Shown here piece by piece: positions 42,238 to 55,424 of a stretch of 64,000 bases of DNA; positions within the stretch are counted from its first letter, which is position 1, and each line of letters starts with the position of its first letter. The stretch spans positions 213,710-277,709 of the forward strand of contig JBDXCV010000006.1 in the NCBI GenBank assembly GCA_039980135.1, read 5' to 3'. Source of the stretch: Alphaproteobacteria bacterium. GTDB lineage: Bacteria > Pseudomonadota > Alphaproteobacteria > UBA6615. The notes beneath the pieces were generated by a model, which was not told the DNA's origin, did not search any database, and was given only the letters and a program-made list of their open reading frames with translations. Made by a program: the position numbers and the translations under genes.

Positions 42238-43209
42238 TTATTCGGCCGCGTTCTGCGTGGCCTCGTCTTCATGCTCGGCAACATACTTCGCTGCTTCAAG
42301 TGCCGCCATGCAGCCCATGCCTGCGGCCGTCACGGCCTGACGGTAGATCTTGTCCTTGACGTCACCCGCAGCAAAGACGCCCGGGATGTTGGTGGCCGTG
42401 CTGTCCGGTGCGGTGACGAGGTAACCTTCGTCATCCATATCCAGCTTGCCCTGGAACACTTTGGTGTTCGGGTCATGCCCGATGGCGATGAAGACACCAT
42501 CCACTTCGAGGTCCTGACTGTCGCCGCTTTTGGTGTTCTTGAGCTTGGCGCCGGTCACGCCAAGCGGCTCATCCGTGCCCACGACCTCTTCCAGGACCGT
42601 GTCCCAGGCGACGTCGATCTTCTCATGACGCATCAGGCGGTCCTGCATAATCTTCTCGGCGCGGAGCTCGTCGCGGCGATGAATCAGGGTGACCTTCGAG
42701 GCGAAATTGGTGAGGAACAGCGCTTCTTCGACGGCCGTGTTGCCGCCGCCGATCACGGCGACCGGCTTGTCGCGATAGAAGAACCCGTCGCATGTGGCGC
42801 AGGCCGACACGCCGAAGCCCGAGAATTTCTGCTCGCTTTCTAGGCCCAGCCACTTGGCCGAGGCACCCGTCGCCACGATGACCGTGTCGCCGGTGTACAC
42901 GTCGCCGGAATCACCGGTGCAGGTGAAGGGCGTGGTGCTGAAGTCCACGTCGACGATCAGATCGTCGAAGATTTCCGTCCCCACTTTTTCGGCCTGCTCG
43001 ACCATCTGCTCCATGAGCCAAGGGCCCTGGATCACGTCGGCAAAGCCCGGATAGTTCTCGACTTCCGTCGTGATCGTGAGCTGACCGCCCGGCTGCATGC
43101 CGTGCACCATGATGGGTTTGAGGTTCGCGCGTGCGGCGTAGATGGCGGCGGTGCAGCCGGCGGCCCCGGAGCCTAGGATCAGAACCTTGGTGTGATGTGT
43201 CTCGGACAT
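42238..43209 (-). CDS. trxB: Thioredoxin reductase
   Basis: From ATG 43209 the product has 323 residues. The FAD loop is LGSGAAGCTAAIYAARA, the redox pair is C137-A-T-C140, the NADPH loop is IGGGNTAVEEALFL and the C-terminal FAD motif is PGVFAAGDVKDK. It reduces thioredoxin with NADPH in the cytosol. It is followed by LysR and preceded by the formaldehyde dehydrogenase gene after 161 bases. Confidence 0.96.
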   Translation of the reverse strand: MSETHHTKVLILGSGAAGCTAAIYAARANLKPIMVHGMQPGGQLTITTEVENYPGFADVIQGPWLMEQMVEQAEKVGTEIFDDLIVDVDFSTTPFTCTGDSGDVYTGDTVIVATGASAKWLGLESEQKFSGFGVSACATCDGFFYRDKPVAVIGGGNTAVEEALFLTNFASKVTLIHRRDELRAEKIMQDRLMRHEKIDVAWDTVLEEVVGTDEPLGVTGAKLKNTKSGDSQDLEVDGVFIAIGHDPNTKVFQGKLDMDDEGYLVTAPDSTATNIPGVFAAGDVKDKIYRQAVTAAGMGCMAALEAAKYVAEHEDEATQNAAE

Positions 43210-43370
43210 GATGTGAGCGTCCTCTGGTTGATTTGTTGCGGCGGTACGCGCCACGCGCGGGCCTGCCCTGTTGGGGGTAGATAGATAATCTGCACACCGG
43301 CGGGTGGCAAGCCGTCTGCCGGAAACTCACCCGTGAAGTCAGGTTCAGAATGCGATATCGGCGCGTTTCG

Positions 43371-44480
<1,110 letters not shown>

Positions 44481-44608
44481 GGTGTTTTCTCCGGGATACG
44501 CGTTTGTTCTCCTGCCGTGGAGTGTCCCAAGGCGGGCGGGGCAGTGCAACCCTGCTGGTCCGGAAATCTGGGCGGATATGCATGGGTCCGCGGGTTTCCG
44601 CCACCGGG

Positions 44609-45418
44609 TTACGCCGCAGCAACGCCCTCGGCGAATTCCTTCGGGAAATCGGAAATCAACGTCTGAACATCCCGGCCGCGCAGGTCGCCGGGGAAAAGCT
44701 CGAACTCGAACGGACCTCGGAAACCTCCGGCCATCGATTCACGAACCAACCGGCCCATATCAAGATCACCACCAGCCATGGTTTCGCGTCGGGCGGCATA
44801 ACCATCCTTGAATTTCAGATTACATATCTGGATCAGTGCGACCGTTTCCGGCGCTCGAGTCAGCAAGCCCGGAAAGTCGGGGTCCCACCAGGAATGATTG
44901 AAGTCGAGCAGCAGCTTGGCGCTGGCGTGGGGCTCAATGATCTTCTGCGCATGGGCAATTGTGTTGATGCAGCCCCGCGCCAGGAAGTGATTGGGGTGGA
45001 TTGGCTCCACGCCCAGGATCACGCCTTTTGCTTCAGCCTGCACCGCCATCTTCGCCAGGCCCTCTTCGACGCGCGCGTAGGCATCGGCAAAGGGCCGGGA
45101 CGGGTCACCGGCGCCGTCGCTGATGACTGTCAATGTCTCGGCGCCGAGCTCCGCTGCGATGTCGATCATCTCGCCATCGTCGAATTTGGCCTTGGTATCC
45201 GGTTGTGTGCCGGTGAAGTACCCCGCGCTACACAGTGACGATACGCCCAGACCGTTGTCTTTCAGGCATTGGCCAAGCGCGGGTACACCCATTTCAAACA
45301 ACGCCGCACGGGTGACGCCGACCGACCCGATGCCGGCTTGTTGAACGATTTCGGCAAACTTGGGAAATGGCGTTTTCTCGTCACAGATGTAGTGGTTTAC
45401 CGAAAGTGAGTATTCCAT
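44609..45418 (-). CDS. Sugar phosphate isomerase/epimerase-like TIM barrel protein
   Basis: A 269-residue xylose-isomerase-like (AP endonuclease family 2) TIM barrel. Putative metal-binding positions are VLGVEPIHP (Glu), LLDFNHSWWD (Asp, His) and FEFELFPGD (Glu). The family includes inosose dehydratase, hydroxypyruvate isomerase and tagatose epimerase. It begins 103 bases after the dienelactone hydrolase and is followed 128 bases later by frmA; whether it shares a transcript is unclear. Substrate unknown. Confidence 0.85.
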   Translation of the reverse strand: MEYSLSVNHYICDEKTPFPKFAEIVQQAGIGSVGVTRAALFEMGVPALGQCLKDNGLGVSSLCSAGYFTGTQPDTKAKFDDGEMIDIAAELGAETLTVISDGAGDPSRPFADAYARVEEGLAKMAVQAEAKGVILGVEPIHPNHFLARGCINTIAHAQKIIEPHASAKLLLDFNHSWWDPDFPGLLTRAPETVALIQICNLKFKDGYAARRETMAGGDLDMGRLVRESMAGGFRGPFEFELFPGDLRGRDVQTLISDFPKEFAEGVAAA

Positions 45419-45521
45419 GATTTTCTCCCGCTATGGCTGTGCTGGAGCCGACAGTCCTTGCAGCCGTTTGTCTTGTGCTACCTGATACAGCAACACAGTT
45501 GTGAGGTAGGTTTTCGGGTGT

Positions 45522-46265
45522 TTAACCCAACACCCGGGCGTAGAGTTCGAACATCTTGCCCCAGACGATCTCGGCCGACGGTTCGTGATAGACATCGCGT
45601 TGCGGAAACGCGAAGCCGTGCTCCGTGCCCGCGAATGTCTCGATCTCGTGGGGAACCCCGCTCGCGTTGAGCGCCGCCTTCAGATCGGGGATGACATTGT
45701 CCGGCACCCACTGATCATGTTCGGCGAAGGCATAGTAAAGCTCGCCTTCGATCCGGGGTGCGAGCAGGTGGGGGGAATCCTCGTGTTCGGTGACGATCCA
45801 GACTCCGTAGAGTGAGACGTTCGCCGCAAAACGGTCGGGAAATTTGCCCGCGACGGTGGTGATGAAGGCGCCGCTCATGCAATAGCCGACCGAGCCCATG
45901 GGGCCGTCCGACGCCGCGTCCTCATTCTCCAGTTCTGACAGAATGGCACCGGTGTCGCTGGCGACGCCCGCATTCGTCAGGCTGTGCCATGCGGCGAAGA
46001 TCATCTCGCCCATCTTCTCGGTGCGTTCGGCCAGGTTGAAGCGCAGCAAACCGAGCCGGTAGTACAGGTCCGGCAGTACCGCGTAGTAGCCCTGACCCGC
46101 GATCCGACGCGCGAAGTCCTGCAACTCTTCGCGGATGCCCGGCGCGTCCATATACATGACGATCACCGGGTAAGGGCCGTCGCCGTGCGCGCCCGGGTCG
46201 GGCCAGGCGGCGAAACCGGGCATCACCCCGTCAGCGGTCGTGATGTCGAATTCTTTCTCGGCCAT
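45522..46265 (-). CDS. Dienelactone hydrolase family protein
   Basis: A 247-residue alpha/beta hydrolase with a Cys nucleophile (C129 in GYCMSG), D184 in AEHDQWVPD and H216 in TEHGFAFP, the dienelactone hydrolase triad. In DLH proper it hydrolyses dienelactone to maleylacetate; here no other chlorocatechol gene is near, so the substrate is undefined. It follows the cytochrome c gene by 10 bases, probably co-transcribed. The hairpin CGGGTGTT/AACACCCG (45515-45536) overlaps its stop codon; no T run follows. Confidence 0.9.
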   Translation of the reverse strand: MAEKEFDITTADGVMPGFAAWPDPGAHGDGPYPVIVMYMDAPGIREELQDFARRIAGQGYYAVLPDLYYRLGLLRFNLAERTEKMGEMIFAAWHSLTNAGVASDTGAILSELENEDAASDGPMGSVGYCMSGAFITTVAGKFPDRFAANVSLYGVWIVTEHEDSPHLLAPRIEGELYYAFAEHDQWVPDNVIPDLKAALNASGVPHEIETFAGTEHGFAFPQRDVYHEPSAEIVWGKMFELYARVLG

Positions 46266-46275
46266 CGTTGGTGAA

Positions 46276-47127
46276 CTATTTCGCCGGCAGGGTGCGGAGA
46301 TAGGCGACGATGGCCCGGAGATCCTCTTCCTTGATGTTGGCGTAGTAGGAATACGCCATCGGCGGCAGCATTCTGGAGCCGTCCGGCCGGATGCCCTCGG
46401 TGATCATCCGCCGGATCTCCGCGTAACTGCGATTGCCCAGGCCTGCCGGCGTGATGTTCGATGACACGCTTACGCCCCAGGGGCCGTGAAACTCGAAGCC
46501 GCCCGCGCCGGTTCTGTTGACCCAGTCCGGCCCTTTCTCGCCCAGCGGGGAGTGGCATTCGATGCAATGTCCGGCAGGGCCGGCGAGATAGGCACCGTAG
46601 GCCACGCGATCATCGGGCGATACGGATGGGACCGATCCGACCGGCGGGCCATAGGCCGGCGGCAGCGGGATGCGGTAGACCGACTTGGGAATTTCGTTCC
46701 TGATCGGCTTTACCGTGCGCAGGTAGGCGACAATCGCCTGCACGTCCCAGTCCGACATGCCGCGGTAGAGCCCGATCGGCATCGGTGGGCCAATGATCGA
46801 GCCGTCGGGGCGCTTGCCCTCGCGGATCGAGGCGATGATCTGCGCGTCGGTCCAGCCGCCGATGCCGGTTTCCATATCCTGGGTGATGTTCGGCGAATTG
46901 GCGTCGAAGGCGGGCGTCTTCTCGAACGGCGCCATGCCGGCCAGTTCCATGCCCGGAATGTCCCCGTCGGGGCCCTTCGGTGTGTGGCAGTTCCCGCATG
47001 CCACGACCGATTGCATCAGGTATGTGCCCCGTTCCAGCAATGTTTCAGCCGATGCGTTTGGTGTCATGGTCAACAAGCCAAAAGACAATCCCGCCGCGAA
47101 CGCTGCCGTCATTTTACGAATTTTCAT
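46276..47127 (-). CDS. Dihaem cytochrome c
   Basis: From ATG 47127 the product has 283 residues: a signal peptide (MKIRKMTAAFAAGLSFGLL, cut near NASA), then two cytochrome c modules with haem-binding CGNCH (residues 44-48) and CIECH (188-192). This is the layout of the cytochrome subunit of membrane alcohol/aldehyde dehydrogenases and similar quinone-linked enzymes. It is the first gene of a probable unit with the dienelactone hydrolase; no dehydrogenase catalytic subunit is adjacent. Confidence 0.9.
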   Translation of the reverse strand: MKIRKMTAAFAAGLSFGLLTMTPNASAETLLERGTYLMQSVVACGNCHTPKGPDGDIPGMELAGMAPFEKTPAFDANSPNITQDMETGIGGWTDAQIIASIREGKRPDGSIIGPPMPIGLYRGMSDWDVQAIVAYLRTVKPIRNEIPKSVYRIPLPPAYGPPVGSVPSVSPDDRVAYGAYLAGPAGHCIECHSPLGEKGPDWVNRTGAGGFEFHGPWGVSVSSNITPAGLGNRSYAEIRRMITEGIRPDGSRMLPPMAYSYYANIKEEDLRAIVAYLRTLPAK

Positions 47128-47227
47128 GTGATCCCCCCAGAGACACGTCGTTCCCACACAGGGAGATTAGCATCGCGAATGGGCGCGCGCGAAGGCTCTT
47201 CGGCGCCGGTGTCGATCGCAGTGTCGG

Positions 47228-49204
47228 TCAGAAACCGAACATGTGATCGAGCGAGAACGCGCTTCCGTCGCGTGCGATCAGGCCGTGATAGCCGAACAAA
47301 CGGCAGGTCGTGTCACGGATCAGCACGTAACCGGCGCCGGCCGCGCCGGGTTCGGCCGCTGCCTTGCGCGCGGCGGCATCGAAGGTCTCGCTGAGCCGGA
47401 AATGCACCGACCCGCCGCAGGCGATGTGCAGGGTTTCTTCGGCCACGACATGGCCGCCGCCGTCATGCAGCAGCAGCTGTGTCTTCGACGTCGCATGCCA
47501 GGGCGTCGAGGCGGGGTAGATCAGATGGCAGAAGGTATCGTGATCGTCGCCGGCGACGGCCATGGCGGGATCGGTGCGCAGGTACAGGCGCGTCGACAGG
47601 CCCGGGGGCGCGCCGGAATAGGATTGGGGTTCGTTGTTCCAGGTCAGGACCGTGTTGAAGATATGTGCGCCGAAGCTGGTCTCGGCGGCGTGTCCGGACC
47701 CCCGGGCTTCGTAGCGGAACAGTCCGTGCAGCCAGCCATCGACCCCGCGGGTGGCGACCGCGAAATCATAGATCAGCTCCATATGGCCGGCGGCGTCGCG
47801 GAGCGCGTCCGTGCCGTCGAGGATATCATCCACATCCAGCGCAACGCTCTGCGCGCGCGTGAGTTCGCCGAAGGCATGCTGGCCGATTTCCTGTCCGTCG
47901 CCGTCATAGAACAGCGCGCGCAGGGGCAGGGTTTCCTGGGTCGTGGCCATGGGGGTGGGCAGTGCGATCGACCGGAAGTCGTCACGCGGCAGAATCGGTG
48001 CGGGCAAGATGAAGCCCTTGCCCATCAGATTGCCAATCTCCGCAATCCGCGGGTCGGGCGCCAGGTCCGTGCGCTCCACATTCACATGGGCCGTACGTCT
48101 TCGGTCCACGTGATTTTTGGAAACTGTTTCGACCTCGTAGCGCGGGCGCACGAAATGCTTGCCCGCATGGACTTCGATCTGTGCCGGCCATCGGGTGTCG
48201 GGCAGCAGGTCGGCGGTGTCGAGCGAATAGGTGCCGAACGGCGCGATCTCGCGATCGAGCCAGAACGTTTTGTCATCACCCATGAGGTTGAGGCCGACAG
48301 CGCCCGACGGAATAGGGCAGGGGTGGCTGTTCTGAATCCACAAGACCACCCGTTCGTCAGGCTTCGGCGCGGGAAGACCGGCATAGAAGTCTGCGGGCCA
48401 GGCATTGGCGTCGTGCGTACAGGACAGATCGCGCGGATCATCCCCATAGGTGTCGAGGGCGTATTTGACGATGTCGTGTCCGGTTGCACCGATCGCGTGG
48501 ATAAACAACTGGCCGCTGAAGTCTTCGAGTCCGAAGCGCGCACAGATTTCCGCGCTGTCGATGGTCACGCCGCCCGGTGCGTCCGGCAAATCCATATCCC
48601 ATTGCGCAAGGGCCTCGCCTCCCTCGTCGATGAGGGTCAGCCAAAGTGTAACGTTCGCACCGCCGTAGCGATGCCAGTAGTTGGCCGTTGCCACCCGCGT
48701 GTGCAGGCGTCCGCCCCGTCCGTCGGGGACATCGCGGAAAAAGGCGAAATTGGTCGCGAAGTTCAGCGGATCGAGATAGCGCCGCTTGTTGGTCAGCCGG
48801 TCCTTGGGCAATCGAAGTGCGTCGAGGGTGACGACTTCCATGCCCTCGGGCACCAGCTGAGCGATGTCACGCAGCACTTTTTCCGCGTCGAAGGCGACGA
48901 CCAGGAGATGCGACGCGGTGGACGATGCCAAGTCGGTCACAGGCTGGGTCGTCTTGCCCAACACCGGTTGACCAAGTGCCGACAAATCCTGAACCAGGAT
49001 TTCCTGGATCGGCAGTGTGGCGAGTGGAAACAGCTCCGCGAGCGCCGGGGCAAACCCCGAAGGGTCGTAAACCGCGATGGCGCGTGCCGCGCTGAGGCGT
49101 GCGATCATGGCCTCCGCCAGCGGGGCCACCGCGGGGTGGCCGGCCGCCTTGAAGAACGGGAACCCGCCCTTGATATTCGAGAAGGTGTCGATGTTGAGCG
49201 TCAT
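47228..49204 (-). CDS. Large protein of unknown function
   Basis: From ATG 49204 the product has 658 residues. I recognise no family. No signal peptide or transmembrane segment is visible. The first 140 residues look alpha/beta (SAARAIAVYDPSGFAPALAE, SHLLVVAFDAEKVLRDIAQL), suggestive of a Rossmann-like domain, followed by about 500 residues that look beta-rich, with no repeats I can see. It starts 10 bases after the 2OG-Fe(II) dioxygenase and closes the ELM1-dioxygenase unit. It could be a substrate or partner of the dioxygenase, or an enzyme acting on cell-surface glycans; neither is shown. Confidence 0.82.
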   Translation of the reverse strand: MTLNIDTFSNIKGGFPFFKAAGHPAVAPLAEAMIARLSAARAIAVYDPSGFAPALAELFPLATLPIQEILVQDLSALGQPVLGKTTQPVTDLASSTASHLLVVAFDAEKVLRDIAQLVPEGMEVVTLDALRLPKDRLTNKRRYLDPLNFATNFAFFRDVPDGRGGRLHTRVATANYWHRYGGANVTLWLTLIDEGGEALAQWDMDLPDAPGGVTIDSAEICARFGLEDFSGQLFIHAIGATGHDIVKYALDTYGDDPRDLSCTHDANAWPADFYAGLPAPKPDERVVLWIQNSHPCPIPSGAVGLNLMGDDKTFWLDREIAPFGTYSLDTADLLPDTRWPAQIEVHAGKHFVRPRYEVETVSKNHVDRRRTAHVNVERTDLAPDPRIAEIGNLMGKGFILPAPILPRDDFRSIALPTPMATTQETLPLRALFYDGDGQEIGQHAFGELTRAQSVALDVDDILDGTDALRDAAGHMELIYDFAVATRGVDGWLHGLFRYEARGSGHAAETSFGAHIFNTVLTWNNEPQSYSGAPPGLSTRLYLRTDPAMAVAGDDHDTFCHLIYPASTPWHATSKTQLLLHDGGGHVVAEETLHIACGGSVHFRLSETFDAAARKAAAEPGAAGAGYVLIRDTTCRLFGYHGLIARDGSAFSLDHMFGF

Positions 49205-49214
49205 GGCGCGCCTG

Positions 49215-49838
49215 CTATCCCGCATACTTCTTGAAAAACGCGGAGACCGAGTGTCGCACCTGCTCGCGCAATTTATACCGGCGGCTGGTGACCCAGTTCA
49301 GCTGGATCGTCCGGCGCTCGCCGTCAAAGGGCTGGTGCCCGTGCCAGGCGTTGGGGATGCAGGGGAACGCCAACAGGGTCCCCTCGTCGGGCGGCACCTC
49401 GACGGCGTAGTCCTCGAGGTCGTCGGGGCTGCGAAGCAGCCGGAGTTGCCCGCCGGAATCTTCCCAAGCAGGGTTCATGTAGAGCAGGACCGTGACCAGC
49501 TTGCCGGATGAATCGGTATGGATCTTCCCGTCGGTGGGACGCGCGCGCCCGCGCACCGTGACCATCGTCGGTTTGCCAGCCAGATCGATTCCCAGTTTTT
49601 CGCCCAGGGCGGCCGCCATTTCAGGCCCTTCGAGGGCGCGCAGCAAGGCCGCGAATCCCGGCCCGTAGCGCAGATGGGTTGTGGGAAAGCTGCCGGGGCG
49701 TTCGATTGAAGGAAAATCCTCGTTGGCCGCGCGCAAGGCATCCCGGGAAATCAGGCCGGGCACGAGGACATGATCGAACGGATCACGACCGACGGGGGCT
49801 GATCCCAGGGCTGTAAAGTCGATGACTGACATGGTCAT
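49215..49838 (-). CDS. 2OG-Fe(II) oxygenase (prolyl hydroxylase-like)
   Basis: A 207-residue enzyme. Iron ligands are H107 and D109 in KIHTDSSG and the distal His in NAWHGHQP (H166 or H168); a following Arg (ERRTIQL) should bind 2-oxoglutarate. The domain is of the prolyl 4-hydroxylase or PKHD-like kind and fills the protein. The ATG overlaps the ELM1-gene stop (ATGA), so the two are translationally coupled. It hydroxylates a small molecule or protein; the coupling suggests a partner among its neighbours. Confidence 0.9.
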   Translation of the reverse strand: MTMSVIDFTALGSAPVGRDPFDHVLVPGLISRDALRAANEDFPSIERPGSFPTTHLRYGPGFAALLRALEGPEMAAALGEKLGIDLAGKPTMVTVRGRARPTDGKIHTDSSGKLVTVLLYMNPAWEDSGGQLRLLRSPDDLEDYAVEVPPDEGTLLAFPCIPNAWHGHQPFDGERRTIQLNWVTSRRYKLREQVRHSVSAFFKKYAG

Positions 49839-50851
49839 TTCTTAGATCGCGACCCTTGCGAATGCAAACGATGCCCGTTCCTGTCCGTTGCGGCCATACG
49901 CCGCTGAATCGCGCCCACCACCACGGCCATGTCATCCGGCGGGTCATAGGTCCATTCTTCGAGCACGCCGGCAAAGGGTCGGGTGATGCCGCGCGCTGTC
50001 AATGCCTCATGGAAACGGCTGAACTTTTTCGACCCGCCTTCGAGGGATACCACATGCACCGGCTTGCCCGTGGCCGCCGCCTCGCTGACCATGTTCACCG
50101 AATCACCGGTCACGATGAGCGAGTCCGCGTGGGCCAGAATGCCCAGATACGGGTTCGGGCCGGTTTCGTCCCAAATATCGACATCCAGCCCGGTGAGCGA
50201 CGCCCGGATCGCATCGAGCACGAATTCAGGTGTGCGCCGGGACGGTGTAATCGCCAGGCCCAAGCCCCGATCAGCGGCGAGGACGCGCAATTGCTCGGCC
50301 AGCCTTTCACCCAGCGCCGGCGTCATGCGGTAGACCGCGTTGTCGCCCCCCAGGAGCACACCCGCGAGCGGTCGCGGCAGGCCTTCCATCCGGTCGGCGA
50401 ATGCGACCCGTGCGCCCTCCAGTGCCGCAGGGTCGACGCCCTGCATGGAACCCAGCGTTGTCACCACATTGTCGCCGGACAGCCGGTCATGGGCCGGTGC
50501 CACCACGAGGTCGAACGAACCCGTCGCGACGCCCGGATCCTGGATTTGGACACAAAAGGTCTCGCCTGCGCTGCCACGTCGGATCGCCAGGGCGGGTGCC
50601 ACCGATTTGCGGCCGGACGCGATCAGCAATTTGGGCCAGGGTGGTGCAAGCGGCGTGGAGCCCGTGGTGATCACGCTCGTCCTGGCCGGGATCAACACCG
50701 GCGGCAGCCAAGCCCATGGACGGCGGAGGTCGATGGTCTTGATAACCGGGTCATGGCCGAGCGCGCGGGCCAGACCGAGGCACTGGTTCACCATGCCGAT
50801 CTTGCCATCGGTCAGTATCCAGCAGGACGGGGTGGGCGGCGGCGCGGTCAT
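49835..50851 (-). CDS. Mitochondrial fission ELM1 family protein
   Basis: A 338-residue protein (ATG 50851; a TTG lies two codons upstream). Segments CWILTDGKIGMVNQCLGLARALG, LIASGRKSVAPALAIRR, CVQIQDPGV and LIVTGDSVNMVSEAAATGKPVHV match the ELM1 family, whose plant member affects mitochondrial division and whose bacterial members resemble GT-B glycosyltransferases. The DSVNMVSEAAATGKPVHV region looks like a nucleotide-sugar-binding loop. In bacteria the role is unknown. It leads the three-gene unit with the dioxygenase and the 658-residue protein, and lies opposite the Lrp gene. Confidence 0.87.
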   Translation of the reverse strand: MTAPPPTPSCWILTDGKIGMVNQCLGLARALGHDPVIKTIDLRRPWAWLPPVLIPARTSVITTGSTPLAPPWPKLLIASGRKSVAPALAIRRGSAGETFCVQIQDPGVATGSFDLVVAPAHDRLSGDNVVTTLGSMQGVDPAALEGARVAFADRMEGLPRPLAGVLLGGDNAVYRMTPALGERLAEQLRVLAADRGLGLAITPSRRTPEFVLDAIRASLTGLDVDIWDETGPNPYLGILAHADSLIVTGDSVNMVSEAAATGKPVHVVSLEGGSKKFSRFHEALTARGITRPFAGVLEEWTYDPPDDMAVVVGAIQRRMAATDRNGHRLHSQGSRSKK

Positions 50852-50917
50852 CGACAATGTTTACACCGCCGGGGGTTGAATCGCCGGGAATTCGGCGCAA
50901 TTTGAGCAAGCTTGCGT

Positions 50918-50934
50918 TTGAAATATAATTTCAA
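50918..50934. promoter_or_regulatory. Perfect palindrome TTGAAAT-ATA-ATTTCAA, possible operator
   Basis: A 7-base inverted repeat with a 3-base centre in the 193-base region between the ELM1-like gene and the Lrp-family gene, which are divergent. The core TGAAAT-N3-ATTTCA is the same as at 6940-6954. Placement between a regulator and the unit it faces is typical of an autoregulatory operator. Confidence 0.55.
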
Positions 50935-51044
50935 TCTGCTAGCATCCCGGTCGGCTGTAACGGTGACTATAGGCGGGGCAATGGGTGATTCCCATTGCGG
51001 TTCCCGCGAATTCGGGCGCCGGGCCGTCCTGGAGAGTGGAAAGC

Positions 51045-51560
51045 ATGCCGGACAGTGATCGGGGAGGCGACGGCGCCTTGAACCGCAAAGTTAAACTGGA
51101 TGCGATCGACCGGCGCATTCTCCGTAATCTCCGCGATGAAGGCCGCATCACCAACGTCGAACTTGCGCGGCGGGCGGGCATTTCTGCGCCGCCGTGCCTG
51201 CGCCGTGTCCGCGCCCTGGAATCGGCGGGATATATTACGGGCTACCACGCCGAACTCGAGGCCGAGCAACTTGGCTATGAGGTCGCGTTTCACGCATTGG
51301 TCGGGCTCGACAACCAGTCGGATGCCGTATTGTCGGCGTTCGAACGGGAAGTCGCCGACTGGCCGGAAGTGCGTCGCTGCGACATGATCCGCGGCGGCGG
51401 CGACTTCATGCTGCGTTTTGTGGCGCGCAACACCGCTCATGAGAACGAACTCACCACGCGCCTTACCGCCGTCGCGCATGTTTCGACGGTGCAGACGTTC
51501 CAGGTGATCCGGAGTTCGAAATACGTCTCGGGTGTCCCGGTGGACGATCCCGAGGTCTAG
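51045..51560 (+). CDS. Lrp/AsnC family transcriptional regulator
   Basis: From ATG 51045 (GGAGAGTGGAAAGC upstream) the product has 171 residues. The HTH domain is [18 protein letters not shown] to [19 protein letters not shown], and the C-terminal RAM/ligand domain begins near [16 protein letters not shown]. It is a typical Lrp. Its gene is divergent from the ELM1-like operon, with a 17-base palindrome between them, and converges with greA (4-base overlap). The effector and targets are unknown. Confidence 0.92.
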   Translation: MPDSDRGGDGALNRKVKLDAIDRRILRNLRDEGRITNVELARRAGISAPPCLRRVRALESAGYITGYHAELEAEQLGYEVAFHALVGLDNQSDAVLSAFEREVADWPEVRRCDMIRGGGDFMLRFVARNTAHENELTTRLTAVAHVSTVQTFQVIRSSKYVSGVPVDDPEV

Positions 51561-52030
51561 CGGAAGCGGACCGACACAACCTCGAAATAGCGCACACCGT
51601 TGGGCGTGGTGACCTCGACGCTGTCGCCCGTCTCGCGGCCGATAAGGGCCTTGCCCAGGGGCGACATGATCGAGATCTTGCGCTTCTCGATGTCCGCCTC
51701 GAACTCGCCAACCAGCTGATAGGTGGCTTCCTCGTCGGTTTCCTCGTCCGCGAGTTTGACCTTCGCACCGAAGCGCACGGTCTTGCCTTTGAGCTTGGTG
51801 GTGTCGATGATCTCGGCGCGCTTGGTCGTGTCCTCGAGCTCGCCGATACGGCCCTCGACGAAGCTCTGGCGTTCACGCGCAGCATGATACTCGGCGTTCT
51901 CGGAGAGATCGCCATGTTCGCGTGCCGCCGCGATGGCCTTCACGATCGCCGGACGTTCGACGGTCTTGAGGTTCTTCAACTCATCTTGAAGGGCCTCGTG
52001 GCCCTCCGGTGTCATTGGAATCTTATCCAT
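51557..52030 (-). CDS. greA: Transcription elongation factor GreA
   Basis: A 157-residue GreA: N-terminal coiled coil ([28 protein letters not shown], with acidic tip residues DLSENAEYH) and C-terminal FKBP-like domain ([23 protein letters not shown]). It rescues backtracked RNA polymerase by stimulating transcript cleavage. It follows carB by 125 bases with a possible promoter holding a direct repeat (52053-52082). Confidence 0.96.
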   Translation of the reverse strand: MDKIPMTPEGHEALQDELKNLKTVERPAIVKAIAAAREHGDLSENAEYHAARERQSFVEGRIGELEDTTKRAEIIDTTKLKGKTVRFGAKVKLADEETDEEATYQLVGEFEADIEKRKISIMSPLGKALIGRETGDSVEVTTPNGVRYFEVVSVRFR

Positions 52031-52052
52031 GGTCCGACCGCTGTTCGATCGC

Positions 52053-52082
52053 TTGTTACGAACGATAAATTGTTACGAACGA
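52053..52082. repeat. 13-base direct repeat in the greA promoter region
   Basis: TTGTTACGAACGA occurs twice, exactly, at 52053-52065 and 52070-52082, a 17-base spacing, about 25-50 bases upstream of the greA ATG. In the greA direction it reads TCGTTCGTAACAA. It looks like two tandem binding sites for one regulator. Confidence 0.6.
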
Positions 52083-52155
52083 AAGACTAAAACACCCGCC
52101 TCGGGCCGCGCCAGCCATTTTGGCGTAACGCGGACATCCAGCGGGCCTAAGCCGT

Positions 52156-55422
<3,267 letters not shown>

Positions 55423-55424
55423 GG

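Noticed and set aside
47243..49234. 663-codon plus-strand frame opposite the 658-residue unknown gene
   Set aside because: Composition is rich in Arg, Gly and His, typical of a high-GC shadow frame. The minus-strand frame has a better start, is coupled to its upstream gene and has more ordinary amino acid use.
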